Origin: Chroococcidiopsidaceae cyanobacterium CP_BM_RX_35
GTDB lineage: Bacteria; Cyanobacteriota; Cyanobacteriia; Cyanobacteriales; Chroococcidiopsidaceae
Assembly (NCBI GenBank): GCA_019242465.1
Contig: JAFAVL010000107.1
Span: 1-8,793 of the forward strand
Direction: 5' to 3'
Length of the DNA: 8,793 bases
The translations under genes were made by a program, and so were the position numbers. Under the pieces are notes generated by a model that was given only the letters and a program-made list of their open reading frames with translations, made no database searches and was not told the DNA's origin. This document shows, piece after piece, positions 1-6,803 of this stretch. How positions within the stretch are numbered: the first letter of the stretch is position 1; each line of letters starts with the position of its first letter.

Positions 1-530
1 TCATTCTATTTACACCTCGCCGCTTAGTTCAACGGATGGGCTTGGATAAATTATTGACTGCCATAGCTCAAATTAAGCCTCGACTTCCTGATATATGGCT
101 AGCGATCGCCGGATTAGGTCCGCAACAAACTTTACTAAGACAGCAGGCTACTGACCTGGGGCTGAACGACCACGTTAGATTTCTAGGCTTTCTACCAGAT
201 GACCAATTACCTCTAGCTTATCAGGCAGCTAATCTGAGCGTGATGCCGAGTCAGAATTTAGAAGGGTTTGGATTAACGTTGTTAGAATCCCTAGCTTGTG
301 GAACTCCGATATTGTGTACTCCTGTCGGAGGTATGCCAGAAATTTTAGCTCCGTTTTCACCCGATTTAATTACCTCTTCTTACCAGGCAACAGCTATTGC
401 TGAACGTTTAGAAGAACTGTTAACGGGGCAGGTAAAAATGCCTTCTAGAGCAGCCTGTCGCGAGTACACTTGCTTACGCTTCGATTGGCATAAAATTGCG
501 AAACAAGTTCGGCAAGTTCTATTGGCTTAA
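1..530 (+). CDS. GT4-family glycosyltransferase, C-terminal part (5' end outside window)
   Basis: This is the nucleotide-sugar-binding half of a retaining, GT-B fold, family 4 glycosyltransferase. The reading frame is open from base 3 with no stop, and the residues before the first internal Met (TPRRLVQRMGLDKLL) match the usual GT4 linker (RRL-x-x-RMGLDxLL). The gene therefore starts upstream and the ATG at 36 is not the real start. Visible signatures are the IAGLGP strand-loop, the VRFLGFLPDDQLPLAY segment, and the EX7E pair (Glu codons at 261 and 285) inside EGFGLTLLESLACGTP, followed by the GG-MPEI loop; these contact the donor sugar nucleotide in the family. It is probably cytosolic or membrane-peripheral and adds one sugar to a lipid-linked repeat unit. 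Donor and acceptor cannot be told from sequence. It ends 35 bases before the next GT4 gene, which suggests one transcript. Confidence 0.93.
   Translation, partial: ILFTPRRLVQRMGLDKLLTAIAQIKPRLPDIWLAIAGLGPQQTLLRQQATDLGLNDHVRFLGFLPDDQLPLAYQAANLSVMPSQNLEGFGLTLLESLACGTPILCTPVGGMPEILAPFSPDLITSSYQATAIAERLEELLTGQVKMPSRAACREYTCLRFDWHKIAKQVRQVLLA
102..109. repeat. HIP1 octameric palindrome GCGATCGC
   Basis: This is an exact match to the Highly Iterated Palindrome 1, which is strongly over-represented in many cyanobacterial genomes. It lies inside the first glycosyltransferase gene. I found only one perfect copy in the window; GCGATC or CGATCG fragments elsewhere are incomplete. It supports a cyanobacterial origin but one copy is weak evidence by itself. 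Confidence 0.75.
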
Positions 531-565
531 GAAAAAGCTAGGTACTATATAACTTTTTTGTCATC

Positions 566-1654
566 ATGAAAATTGCTCTTGTCCATGATTACTTAACCCA
601 GCCAGGTGGAGCAGAGCGTGTATTTGAATTGCTTTGTAAGCACTATCCTAATGCTGACATTTTCACATCTATATACGATCCAGAACGAAGTATTGACTTG
701 GGTGAGCGTTTAGTTCACACGACTGTACTACAGAACATTCCCTGTGCAGCAAAGTATTTCAGACTTTTAGCTCCCTTATATTTTTCAGCCTTTCGAGCAT
801 TGGATCTACATGATTACGATTTGATCATTAGCAGTACTACTAGTTTTGCTAAGGCAGTAAAAAAAAGAGCAGGAGCACGGCACATCTGCTTCTGTCACAA
901 CGTGACCCGTTTTTTATGGGATACACGAACCTATCTGCGAGAGTATGGAGATTACAAGTATTTTTATCCATTGCTTGAAGCTATCTTCAACGCCATGAGA
1001 GAAGTAGACCTGACTTATGCTCAGGAACCAGATCTTTACATTGCTAATTCCAGTGTTGTAGCCTATCGCATTCAAAAATATTACGGCAAGCCAGCAACTG
1101 TAATCAACTATCCAATCAACAGCAACAAATTTAGTTTTCTCGAGCAAAAAGAAAACTTTTATTTAGCATCATCTCGTCTAATTAGCTATAAGCGTATAGA
1201 TGTGATAATTGAAGCATTTAATTGGTTGGGGTGGCCATTATTAATTATTGGAAATGGACCTGAACGAGAGCGTTTAGAATCTAGAGCTTTGAAAAACATT
1301 CAGCTTCTTGGACATGTAAGCGATGCCGAGCGCAGTAGTTTAATGACAAAAGCTAGCTCAGTAATTGTTGCCGCTCTAGAAGACTATGGATTAGTGCCAA
1401 TAGAAGCTAACGCTAGTGGTACGCCAGTAATTGCTTATGGTGCAGGCGGTGTGTTAGACACTCAGATACCTGGTCAAACAGGAGTATTTTTCCAACGACA
1501 GACACCAGATGCCCTACAATCAGCACTACTTAAAGCTAGGGAAATCTCGTGGGATTACAGAAAAATCCGCAATCATGCCCTGAGTAAATTCTCTGAAGAA
1601 GCATTTTTTAACCGGGTTGACCAGATGATTGAGAAAGTTTGTAGTGCTGCTTGA
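566..1654 (+). CDS. GT4-family glycosyltransferase, complete (362 aa)
   Basis: This is a full-length GT-B fold family 4 glycosyltransferase that probably adds a hexose to a growing polysaccharide repeat unit at the cytoplasmic face of the membrane. The N-terminus KIALVHDYLTQPGGAERV (residues 2-19) carries the GGAERV loop common in mannosyl- and other hexosyl-transferases of this family. The C-terminal domain has SRLISYKRID (basic residues expected to contact the donor phosphates), LLIIGNGPERERLE, and the EX7E pair Glu272/Glu280 in EDYGLVPIEANASGTP, followed by a GAGG loop. The length is normal for the family. The ATG at 566 is chosen because translation from it gives the canonical beta-1 strand; no Shine-Dalgarno sequence precedes it. 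It lies 39 bases before the Wzc-like gene. The similarity to mannosyltransferases is only suggestive; the sugar and linkage are unknown. Confidence 0.95.
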   Translation: MKIALVHDYLTQPGGAERVFELLCKHYPNADIFTSIYDPERSIDLGERLVHTTVLQNIPCAAKYFRLLAPLYFSAFRALDLHDYDLIISSTTSFAKAVKKRAGARHICFCHNVTRFLWDTRTYLREYGDYKYFYPLLEAIFNAMREVDLTYAQEPDLYIANSSVVAYRIQKYYGKPATVINYPINSNKFSFLEQKENFYLASSRLISYKRIDVIIEAFNWLGWPLLIIGNGPERERLESRALKNIQLLGHVSDAERSSLMTKASSVIVAALEDYGLVPIEANASGTPVIAYGAGGVLDTQIPGQTGVFFQRQTPDALQSALLKAREISWDYRKIRNHALSKFSEEAFFNRVDQMIEKVCSAA

Positions 1655-1693
1655 TTATAAACTCTATCCACTCGTATTTTTGAAGTACCAGAT

Positions 1694-3937
1694 ATGGTAA
1701 AAGTAACTGAAAGTGATTTCAACTTAGCTGCAGAAACAGAACCGGGCTACGGACAGATGTTCGCTGTTTTGATGCGTCGCCGTTTTTGGGTGTTCAGTAT
1801 ATTGTGCGCAACTTTGTGTTTTGCCACTGTCTTAACTTTAATAACGAAACCTACCTATAAAAGCTCTATGCAACTGTTAGTAGAGCCAAATTACCAAGGA
1901 AAAAAAGACCAGAGTGAAACTTCAGCAGGAAATGAATTTGTTGACTCTAATGTTGTAGTAGATTATGCTACTCAAATTAACGTGCTACGCAGTCCTCTGG
2001 TCATACAAAACGTGGTAAATTTACTTCAGCCGGCATATCCAAATATTACTGTGAGCCAGCTTCAAAGCTCCTTGGTTTTAACACCAGTAACAGAGGATAA
2101 AGTTAACACCAAGATTATCCAAGCAGTTTACACCGATAAAAACCGGGTTAAAACCAGAAGAGTGCTAGACACACTTTACGAAGTTTATCAAATTTATAAT
2201 CGACAGCAGCAGGAACAGCGCTTGGCAAAGAGTCTTAGATTTATCAATGAGCAGATTCCACAGGTACAAAAGCTTGTTGAACAATCCGATACCAAGCTAC
2301 AACAGTTTCGTAGCAATCAGAACCTGATCGATCCAGAGCAACAAGCAACGCTCGTAACTCAGACTTTAAACACAGTTGAGCAAGAGCGACAGATAATCCA
2401 TGCTCAGTACCGAGATAATCAGGCTCGCTACATCGACCTACAGCGGCAACTTGCCCGCTCTCCACAGAAAGCATTAATCTCCACTCGTTTGAGTCAGTCA
2501 CAGCGCTACCAAGCGTTGCTCAATGAGTTGCAAAAAACAGAACTATCTCTAGCACAGCGACGCGTGGTGTTCAAGGAGAGCGACCCTCAGGTTCAAAAGT
2601 TACTAGAACAACGTCAGAGCCAGCGCGATCTCTTACAAGCAGAAGGGGGAAGGGTTTTAGGTGAAGATGCGCCTCAAATCAAGAGTACAGGAGAAAGTTT
2701 GCTGACAGAAGGTCAGTTTGGCACAATTGAACAGAACTTGACTGGTCAGTTGCTAGAAGTCCAGACAAATCTAGATAGTCTAAGGGCTCGCGATATGAGC
2801 TTAACAGGGAGTGAGCAGCAGTTGCGAGACCGACTTAACCGACTTCCCATGTTAATAGCTGAGTACAATCGCTTACTGCCGTTTGTGCAACTCAACCGCG
2901 AAAGGCTGCAACAGCTACTGAAGGCAAAACAAGAATTCAGTCTCGAAATTGCCCGAGGGGGATTTGACTTGCAAGCTTTAGAGTTGCCTCAACTGGGCGA
3001 GAAAGTAGGTCCTAGTTTAAAGCTGAATTTGTTACTGGCTTTAGTCGTTGGGTCGATGCTGGGTGGTGCTGCGGCCTTTCTTCGCGAGATGTTCGATGAT
3101 GCTGTTCGTACCTCCGACGAGTTGGCGAAGCTGGTTGCCCTACCCCTACTAGGAGCGATGCCCAAATTGCCTAATACAAAAGCTGATGAGCTGAGCGTCA
3201 GTTTGCCTTTCGGTAAGCCTAAACTCCTAGCACCTTGGACAATTAAGGTAACGAATTGGTCACCATCTTGGCAATCGATGGATTTGATTTACAAGAACAT
3301 TCAACTTCTGAATTCTTCATCTTCACTCAAATCCCTAACACTCACCTCAGCAGTAGCCGGTGAAGGGAAGACAACGCTATCTCTGGCTCTGGCGCTAAGT
3401 GCTGCCCGTTTACACCAGCGGGTACTATTAATCGATGCCGACCTACGCCGTCCCCATCTACATCAAAGACTGAAGCTGCCTAATCAGCAGGGACTTTCAA
3501 CATTACTCACAAATGATGTAAGTTTGCCAATCAAAAGTAGTATCCAATCCTCAGATGCATACATAGATGTATTGACCGCCGGGCCAATGCCTGATGACCC
3601 TGCTAACCTGTTGAGTTCTCCTCGGATGTGGGAATTGATGGCACTATTTGAGCAGACCTATGATTTGGTATTGGTAGATGCCCCACCGCTTCTGGGTATG
3701 CCAGATGCTATCCTAGCAGCGTCACTTTGTAGTGGTGTGGTGCTAGTGTCACGTATGGGTGCTGTGACGAAAACTGAACTTGCGCACGCTACAGCCATGC
3801 TCAGCAGATTAAACGTGATTGGGGTAATAGCAAACGAGGCTAGCGGTCCTGGTAATGGCTATAACTACACAACTTACGCTAAGCAACGTGAGGTTGTTCC
3901 CCCAAAAAGGGTAAGGGAAGTAGCCAAATTATTCTGA
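1694..3937 (+). CDS. wzc: Polysaccharide co-polymerase fused to BY-type tyrosine autokinase (Wzc-like, 747 aa)
   Basis: This inner-membrane protein probably controls chain length and export of the polysaccharide. An N-terminal Wzz-type domain starts with a membrane segment at about 31-51, after a basic RRR stop-transfer. A long, Gln-rich, coiled-coil-like periplasmic region (about 170-430) follows, then a Pro-containing stretch and a second membrane segment at about 444-463. The cytoplasmic C-terminal half is a bacterial tyrosine kinase domain: Walker A SAVAGEGKTT with Lys559, Walker A' LLIDADLRRP with Asp581 and Asp583, and Walker B LVLVDAPP with Asp662. The C-terminal tail has three tyrosines (Tyr723, Tyr725, Tyr728), a short version of the autophosphorylated tyrosine cluster. 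Sensor and kinase are fused in one chain, as in proteobacterial Wzc rather than the split CapA/CapB form. The length fits the fused family. No clear ribosome binding site precedes the ATG. Confidence 0.96.
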   Translation: MVKVTESDFNLAAETEPGYGQMFAVLMRRRFWVFSILCATLCFATVLTLITKPTYKSSMQLLVEPNYQGKKDQSETSAGNEFVDSNVVVDYATQINVLRSPLVIQNVVNLLQPAYPNITVSQLQSSLVLTPVTEDKVNTKIIQAVYTDKNRVKTRRVLDTLYEVYQIYNRQQQEQRLAKSLRFINEQIPQVQKLVEQSDTKLQQFRSNQNLIDPEQQATLVTQTLNTVEQERQIIHAQYRDNQARYIDLQRQLARSPQKALISTRLSQSQRYQALLNELQKTELSLAQRRVVFKESDPQVQKLLEQRQSQRDLLQAEGGRVLGEDAPQIKSTGESLLTEGQFGTIEQNLTGQLLEVQTNLDSLRARDMSLTGSEQQLRDRLNRLPMLIAEYNRLLPFVQLNRERLQQLLKAKQEFSLEIARGGFDLQALELPQLGEKVGPSLKLNLLLALVVGSMLGGAAAFLREMFDDAVRTSDELAKLVALPLLGAMPKLPNTKADELSVSLPFGKPKLLAPWTIKVTNWSPSWQSMDLIYKNIQLLNSSSSLKSLTLTSAVAGEGKTTLSLALALSAARLHQRVLLIDADLRRPHLHQRLKLPNQQGLSTLLTNDVSLPIKSSIQSSDAYIDVLTAGPMPDDPANLLSSPRMWELMALFEQTYDLVLVDAPPLLGMPDAILAASLCSGVVLVSRMGAVTKTELAHATAMLSRLNVIGVIANEASGPGNGYNYTTYAKQREVVPPKRVREVAKLF

Positions 3938-3988
3938 GCTGAGTGGGTCTAGTCAGATTGACATTCTTGCCATTGCAATCGTGATTTT

Positions 3989-4026
3989 AGTAGGAATCCC
4001 AAAGATATATCTTTGGGATTCCTACT
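3989..4026. repeat. Perfect 38-bp palindrome (possible bidirectional hairpin)
   Basis: The half-site AGTAGGAATCCCAAAGATA (19 bases) is followed immediately by its exact reverse complement, with the centre between 4007 and 4008 and no spacer or mismatch. As RNA it would fold into a stem of about 17 pairs with a minimal loop on either strand. It begins 51 bases after the stop of the Wzc-like gene and ends 141 bases before the oxygenase gene. The position suits a terminator or mRNA-stabilising hairpin, but no T-run follows it on the + strand (TCTACAATTTG comes next), so it is not a textbook intrinsic terminator. It could also be a dispersed palindromic repeat. The rest of the 230-base gap (3938-4167) shows no gene I can support. 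Confidence 0.9.
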
Positions 4027-4167
4027 TCTACAATTTGTTATTAGGGATGCCACCGTTTTGATGCCAGCTTGGCTAAAATTGACTACCCTGAAAGCTTTCA
4101 GCAAGTTTTTCCTTAATTCAAAAAAATATCCCCGCCGGCGAAGATTCGTTGCCAAATTAGTACTTCA

Positions 4168-5004
4168 ATGCTTAACACTATCCAAAACTCAATCTCCAAA
4201 TTTCAATCTGAATTTTCATACCGCATAGCGCTTAAAAAGCATGCTAAAAATCTGCCTGCAATTGCTGCCCACGATCAGTATGTTCTTGATGGTCTCAAGA
4301 GCGAAGGAGTTGTTGTTACATCTCTAACAAATTTGGGATTTTCTTCCACGTCGCAACTTTTAGATGCTGCTAGAAACGGATTGGTTAACATGTCAACTGA
4401 TGACAGGTACATTAACCGCCATTTATTGTACAATCGTCCTCTAATCTACACTGTCACAGATATACCAAGCTTTAGTCAATGGGCACAAGAAGAAAGATTA
4501 ATCAAAATCATTGAGAATTACATTGGTCTCGAAATTGCTTTTCAAGGTGTACATTTACGCAAAGATTTTAACAATGCTAAACAGATAGGCACACAGCTAT
4601 GGCACAAGGATGCTGAAGATCGTCGTATCTTAAAAATCTTTGTTTACTTAAATGATGTTAGCGAAAATCACGGACCTTTTGAATACATCCCAAAGCATAT
4701 AACCTCCTCGTTCTTAACATCTTGGTGCATTTACTACAAGCTTGTAAAGACGGGCTTTCTAGGCATCAGCGATGATGAAATGAAGCAAATAGTACCTAAA
4801 TCAGTCTGGAAGTCGTGTCCAGGACCTGCGGGCACAGTCATTTTCGTAGATACAAAAAGCGTTATCCATCATGGCACTCTACGTCAAGTAGAGCGATCGG
4901 CTCTATTTTTTGTCTACACCGCCAGATACCCTAAGAACCCAGAACTTTGTACCCAATACAGTGACCAGACTTTTGCTAGACCAAAACTAAGGGTCAGTTT
5001 ATGA
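4168..5004 (+). CDS. Phytanoyl-CoA dioxygenase (PhyH)-like Fe(II)/2-oxoglutarate oxygenase (278 aa)
   Basis: This looks like a cytosolic non-haem iron oxygenase that couples 2-oxoglutarate decarboxylation to hydroxylation of an unknown substrate. The double-stranded beta-helix signature is visible: the HxD iron ligands His146 and Asp148 in QLWHKDAEDRR, the LKIFVYLNDVSENHGPFEYIP stretch typical of PhyH proteins, the GTVIFVDTKSVIHHGT strand with the distal iron ligand (His234 or His235), and Arg243 in a position suited to binding 2-oxoglutarate. The N-terminal 60 or so residues are not recognised. The ATG at 4168 is the earliest start giving a plausible protein; no Shine-Dalgarno sequence is seen. 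It sits between the Wzc-like and HepC-like genes on the same strand, so modification of a sugar or lipid carrier is a reasonable inference, but the substrate is unknown. Fold confidence is fairly high and function confidence low. Confidence 0.85.
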   Translation: MLNTIQNSISKFQSEFSYRIALKKHAKNLPAIAAHDQYVLDGLKSEGVVVTSLTNLGFSSTSQLLDAARNGLVNMSTDDRYINRHLLYNRPLIYTVTDIPSFSQWAQEERLIKIIENYIGLEIAFQGVHLRKDFNNAKQIGTQLWHKDAEDRRILKIFVYLNDVSENHGPFEYIPKHITSSFLTSWCIYYKLVKTGFLGISDDEMKQIVPKSVWKSCPGPAGTVIFVDTKSVIHHGTLRQVERSALFFVYTARYPKNPELCTQYSDQTFARPKLRVSL

Positions 5005-5077
5005 AAGTTCCTAGATTTTTGGTCTTACTACCCTCTCATTTTTAAGCCAGCATTTACCACTGTAAGTTTGACAACAT

Positions 5078-6004
5078 ATGACAGTCTTCGAAATCCCAAC
5101 TCTACTGCCGTACTTCTCCTTAAATCAGAAGCAACAAGATAACAGATTGCATTTCTACAGGTTGAGATGGCGACAAGGGCAACTGTTGGTAAGTCCCAAA
5201 CAAAAGCCTTTGCAGCCTTACCTACACTCACTTGAGAATGAGCAATGGTTGGTGGAGTGCTTGAAGCACTCTCCAGTGCGACTGGTTCGTATTGACCCTA
5301 CTGTAGGTGAGACAAACTTAAAGTTTTGGGTTTCAGCATGCAAGCAAGCTTCTAAGGCAGTGTTCCTGCGCTTACCTACTGCCCATGTACTACCCAGCAG
5401 GCATTGTCCGCAAAGCTGGTGGCTACTAAAGCGCTTGATTGACTGGGGCGCTGCTTCTATATTGCTGCTGGTTCTGAGTCCAGTCATTCTAGGGCTTGTT
5501 TGTCTGATGGGCATTTACTCGCCAGGACCAATCTTTGTCCAGCAGTGGTGCGTTGGTGAGCGAGGTAAACTATTTCAGCTCTTGAAGTTTCGCACAACAA
5601 CCGTGAAAGTCGAGACTTTTGAGCAAGAGATGATGGGTAACCAGAATCCACTCCAATGCGAAGACGAGTCCTGCGTCACATCATTAGGACGTTGGCTGCG
5701 CAAGTCTAGCTTGGATACGATACCGCAGTTGCTCAATGTGCTACGGGGCGAGATGAGTATTGTCGGACCGCGTCCTTGGAATCTGGCTGATGCAGTACGG
5801 CTAAGCCCAGAAGAAAGGCAACATCTGAATGCTTTGCCGGGAATCATCGGAGCTTTACAGTTGGAAACGAGATCGAATTTATTGGACTTAGACGCACTCA
5901 ACCGCTGTAGTCAAGAATATCTAAGCAATTGGTCGTTGTGGCAAGACTTAAAAATCGTACTACTGACTGTACCAAAGTTGTTCTCAGGCTTTAACACTTA
6001 TTAG
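5078..6004 (+). CDS. hepC: HepC-like polyprenyl-phosphate sugar-1-phosphate transferase (308 aa)
   Basis: This is a membrane-embedded phosphoglycosyl transferase expected to start the repeat unit by moving a sugar phosphate from a UDP-sugar onto polyprenyl phosphate. Residues 1-115 form an extra N-terminal domain (LRWRQGQLLVSP, LVECLKHSPVRLVRIDP) that I recognise from cyanobacterial HepC and not from WcaJ or PglC. The catalytic part follows: KRLIDW (118-123), a hydrophobic helix at about 124-146 broken by Ser134-Pro135 as in re-entrant monotopic enzymes, YSPGPIF, KFRT (170-173), LGRWLRK, LDTIPQLLNVLRGEMSIVGPRPW, and a divergent PGIIGALQLETRSN in place of PGITGLWQVSGRS. Asp213, equivalent to the nucleophile of the Asp-Glu pair, is present, but the next residue is Thr214 instead of Glu. 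It starts 73 bases after the oxygenase gene without a clear ribosome binding site. The HepC assignment is from remembered similarity. Confidence 0.88.
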   Translation: MTVFEIPTLLPYFSLNQKQQDNRLHFYRLRWRQGQLLVSPKQKPLQPYLHSLENEQWLVECLKHSPVRLVRIDPTVGETNLKFWVSACKQASKAVFLRLPTAHVLPSRHCPQSWWLLKRLIDWGAASILLLVLSPVILGLVCLMGIYSPGPIFVQQWCVGERGKLFQLLKFRTTTVKVETFEQEMMGNQNPLQCEDESCVTSLGRWLRKSSLDTIPQLLNVLRGEMSIVGPRPWNLADAVRLSPEERQHLNALPGIIGALQLETRSNLLDLDALNRCSQEYLSNWSLWQDLKIVLLTVPKLFSGFNTY

Positions 6005-6108
6005 TTCACAACTCAGTTGTCCGCAATTGTAAATGGGGTATTGTCAACTTAAACCAACAGAGATAAATATCAACCACTACCTTAAAGCTCACATTTGCTT
6101 GTAGTTGC

Positions 6109-6113
6109 AGGTG
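6109..6113 (+). promoter_or_regulatory. Shine-Dalgarno sequence of the acyltransferase gene
   Basis: AGGTG lies six bases before the ATG at 6120 and decides the start. An in-frame TTG (6105) and GTG (6111) lie upstream, but the GTG overlaps this motif and the TTG has no good ribosome binding site. It is the only convincing Shine-Dalgarno I see in the window. Confidence 0.6.
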
Positions 6114-6119
6114 ACAAAG

Positions 6120-6659
6120 ATGCCATCTTACTTTTTCTCGTCTAACCATGAAATAATTGTTCGCCCGCTCTATTATATAGCTGATCTCCTCTATAAGCCC
6201 TGGGACTTCTTTAACACAGTGTATAAAAGACTTAATAGAAAAAGACTGAAGAAGTCAATGAAGTTTTGCGGAGAAAATGTTTATATTGGTCCTCAAGTCA
6301 TTATCGACGAGCCATTTAACTTAGAGCTAGGCAATAATACCTGTATCTGTGAATTTACTCACATATCTGCTTTGGGAGGAGTCAGAGTTGAAGATGGCAC
6401 TATGATTTCTAGTCATTGTTCTATTGCTACTATTACACATCCCAATAACTCTCACAATCGTATTACAGAACCTGTCATTACGAAACCCGTAGTTATTGGA
6501 AGAAATTGTTGGATTGGAACAGGTGCAATTTTACTTCCTGGTATCACGATCGGCGATGATGCAATTGTCGGTGCTGGTTCTGTTGTTACTAAAGATGTTT
6601 TACCCAAAACAGTTGTTATTGGAAGCCCTGCTACGGTTCTTAAAGAGATTGAGTTATGA
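6120..6659 (+). CDS. Left-handed beta-helix (hexapeptide) O-acyltransferase, maltose/galactoside acetyltransferase-like (179 aa)
   Basis: This is probably a cytosolic, trimeric acetyl-CoA-dependent O-acyltransferase that decorates a sugar of the polysaccharide. From about residue 50 the protein is built of imperfect hexapeptide repeats ([LIV]-G-x4): NVYIGPQVIID, LELGNNTCI, VRVEDGTMI, VVIGRNCWIGTGAILLPGITIGDDAIVGAGSVVTKDV. These are followed by the conserved closing motif IGSPATVLKEI, close to the usual GxPAkxi. His107 in ATITHPNN matches the catalytic histidine position of the maltose acetyltransferase/WbbJ-like group. The first 45 residues, rich in basic and aromatic residues, are typical of the longer WcaF/WbbJ-like members. 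ATG 6120 is preferred over TTG 6105 because AGGTG lies six bases upstream. The gene is visibly more AT-rich than the HepC-like gene before it, which may reflect separate acquisition. The acceptor sugar is unknown. Confidence 0.93.
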   Translation: MPSYFFSSNHEIIVRPLYYIADLLYKPWDFFNTVYKRLNRKRLKKSMKFCGENVYIGPQVIIDEPFNLELGNNTCICEFTHISALGGVRVEDGTMISSHCSIATITHPNNSHNRITEPVITKPVVIGRNCWIGTGAILLPGITIGDDAIVGAGSVVTKDVLPKTVVIGSPATVLKEIEL

Positions 6660-6803
6660 GATGCGGTAAAGTACTCCTTCAACAAGAGGGTAATTTTCTT
6701 AATCACTGGTTTTCAATCCATGTGGTGATACCATCTAAGATCTATTCTTAGCATGTGGATTTGGTACAAATGAAAATACTCATAACTGAAACAGAGAAAA
6801 AAT

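Noticed and set aside
536..560. Possible promoter before the second glycosyltransferase (TTGGCT at 522, TATATA at 546, 18-base spacing)
   Set aside because: The -35 match is poor, and the implied start site would leave only a few bases of leader; AT-rich gaps give such matches by chance.
914..1147. Minus-strand 77-codon frame inside the second glycosyltransferase gene
   Set aside because: It is the shadow of a well-supported GT4 gene with no independent evidence.
4013..4228. 71-codon frame on the + strand before the oxygenase
   Set aside because: It starts inside the palindrome, overlaps the oxygenase start in another frame, and gives a basic, low-information protein with no family resemblance.
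4685..4699. ATCCCAAAGCATATA resembling the half-site of the 38-bp palindrome
   Set aside because: It lies inside the oxygenase gene encoding IPKHI, has no matching second arm, and is best explained as coincidence.
6008..6020. Inverted repeat ACAACT-C-AGTTGT just after the HepC-like gene
   Set aside because: The one-base spacer forces a short, unstable stem, and no T-run follows; likely chance.
6735..6751. Small inverted repeat CTAAGA-TCTAT-TCTTAG
   Set aside because: A six-pair AT-rich stem without a following T-run is too weak to call a terminator.
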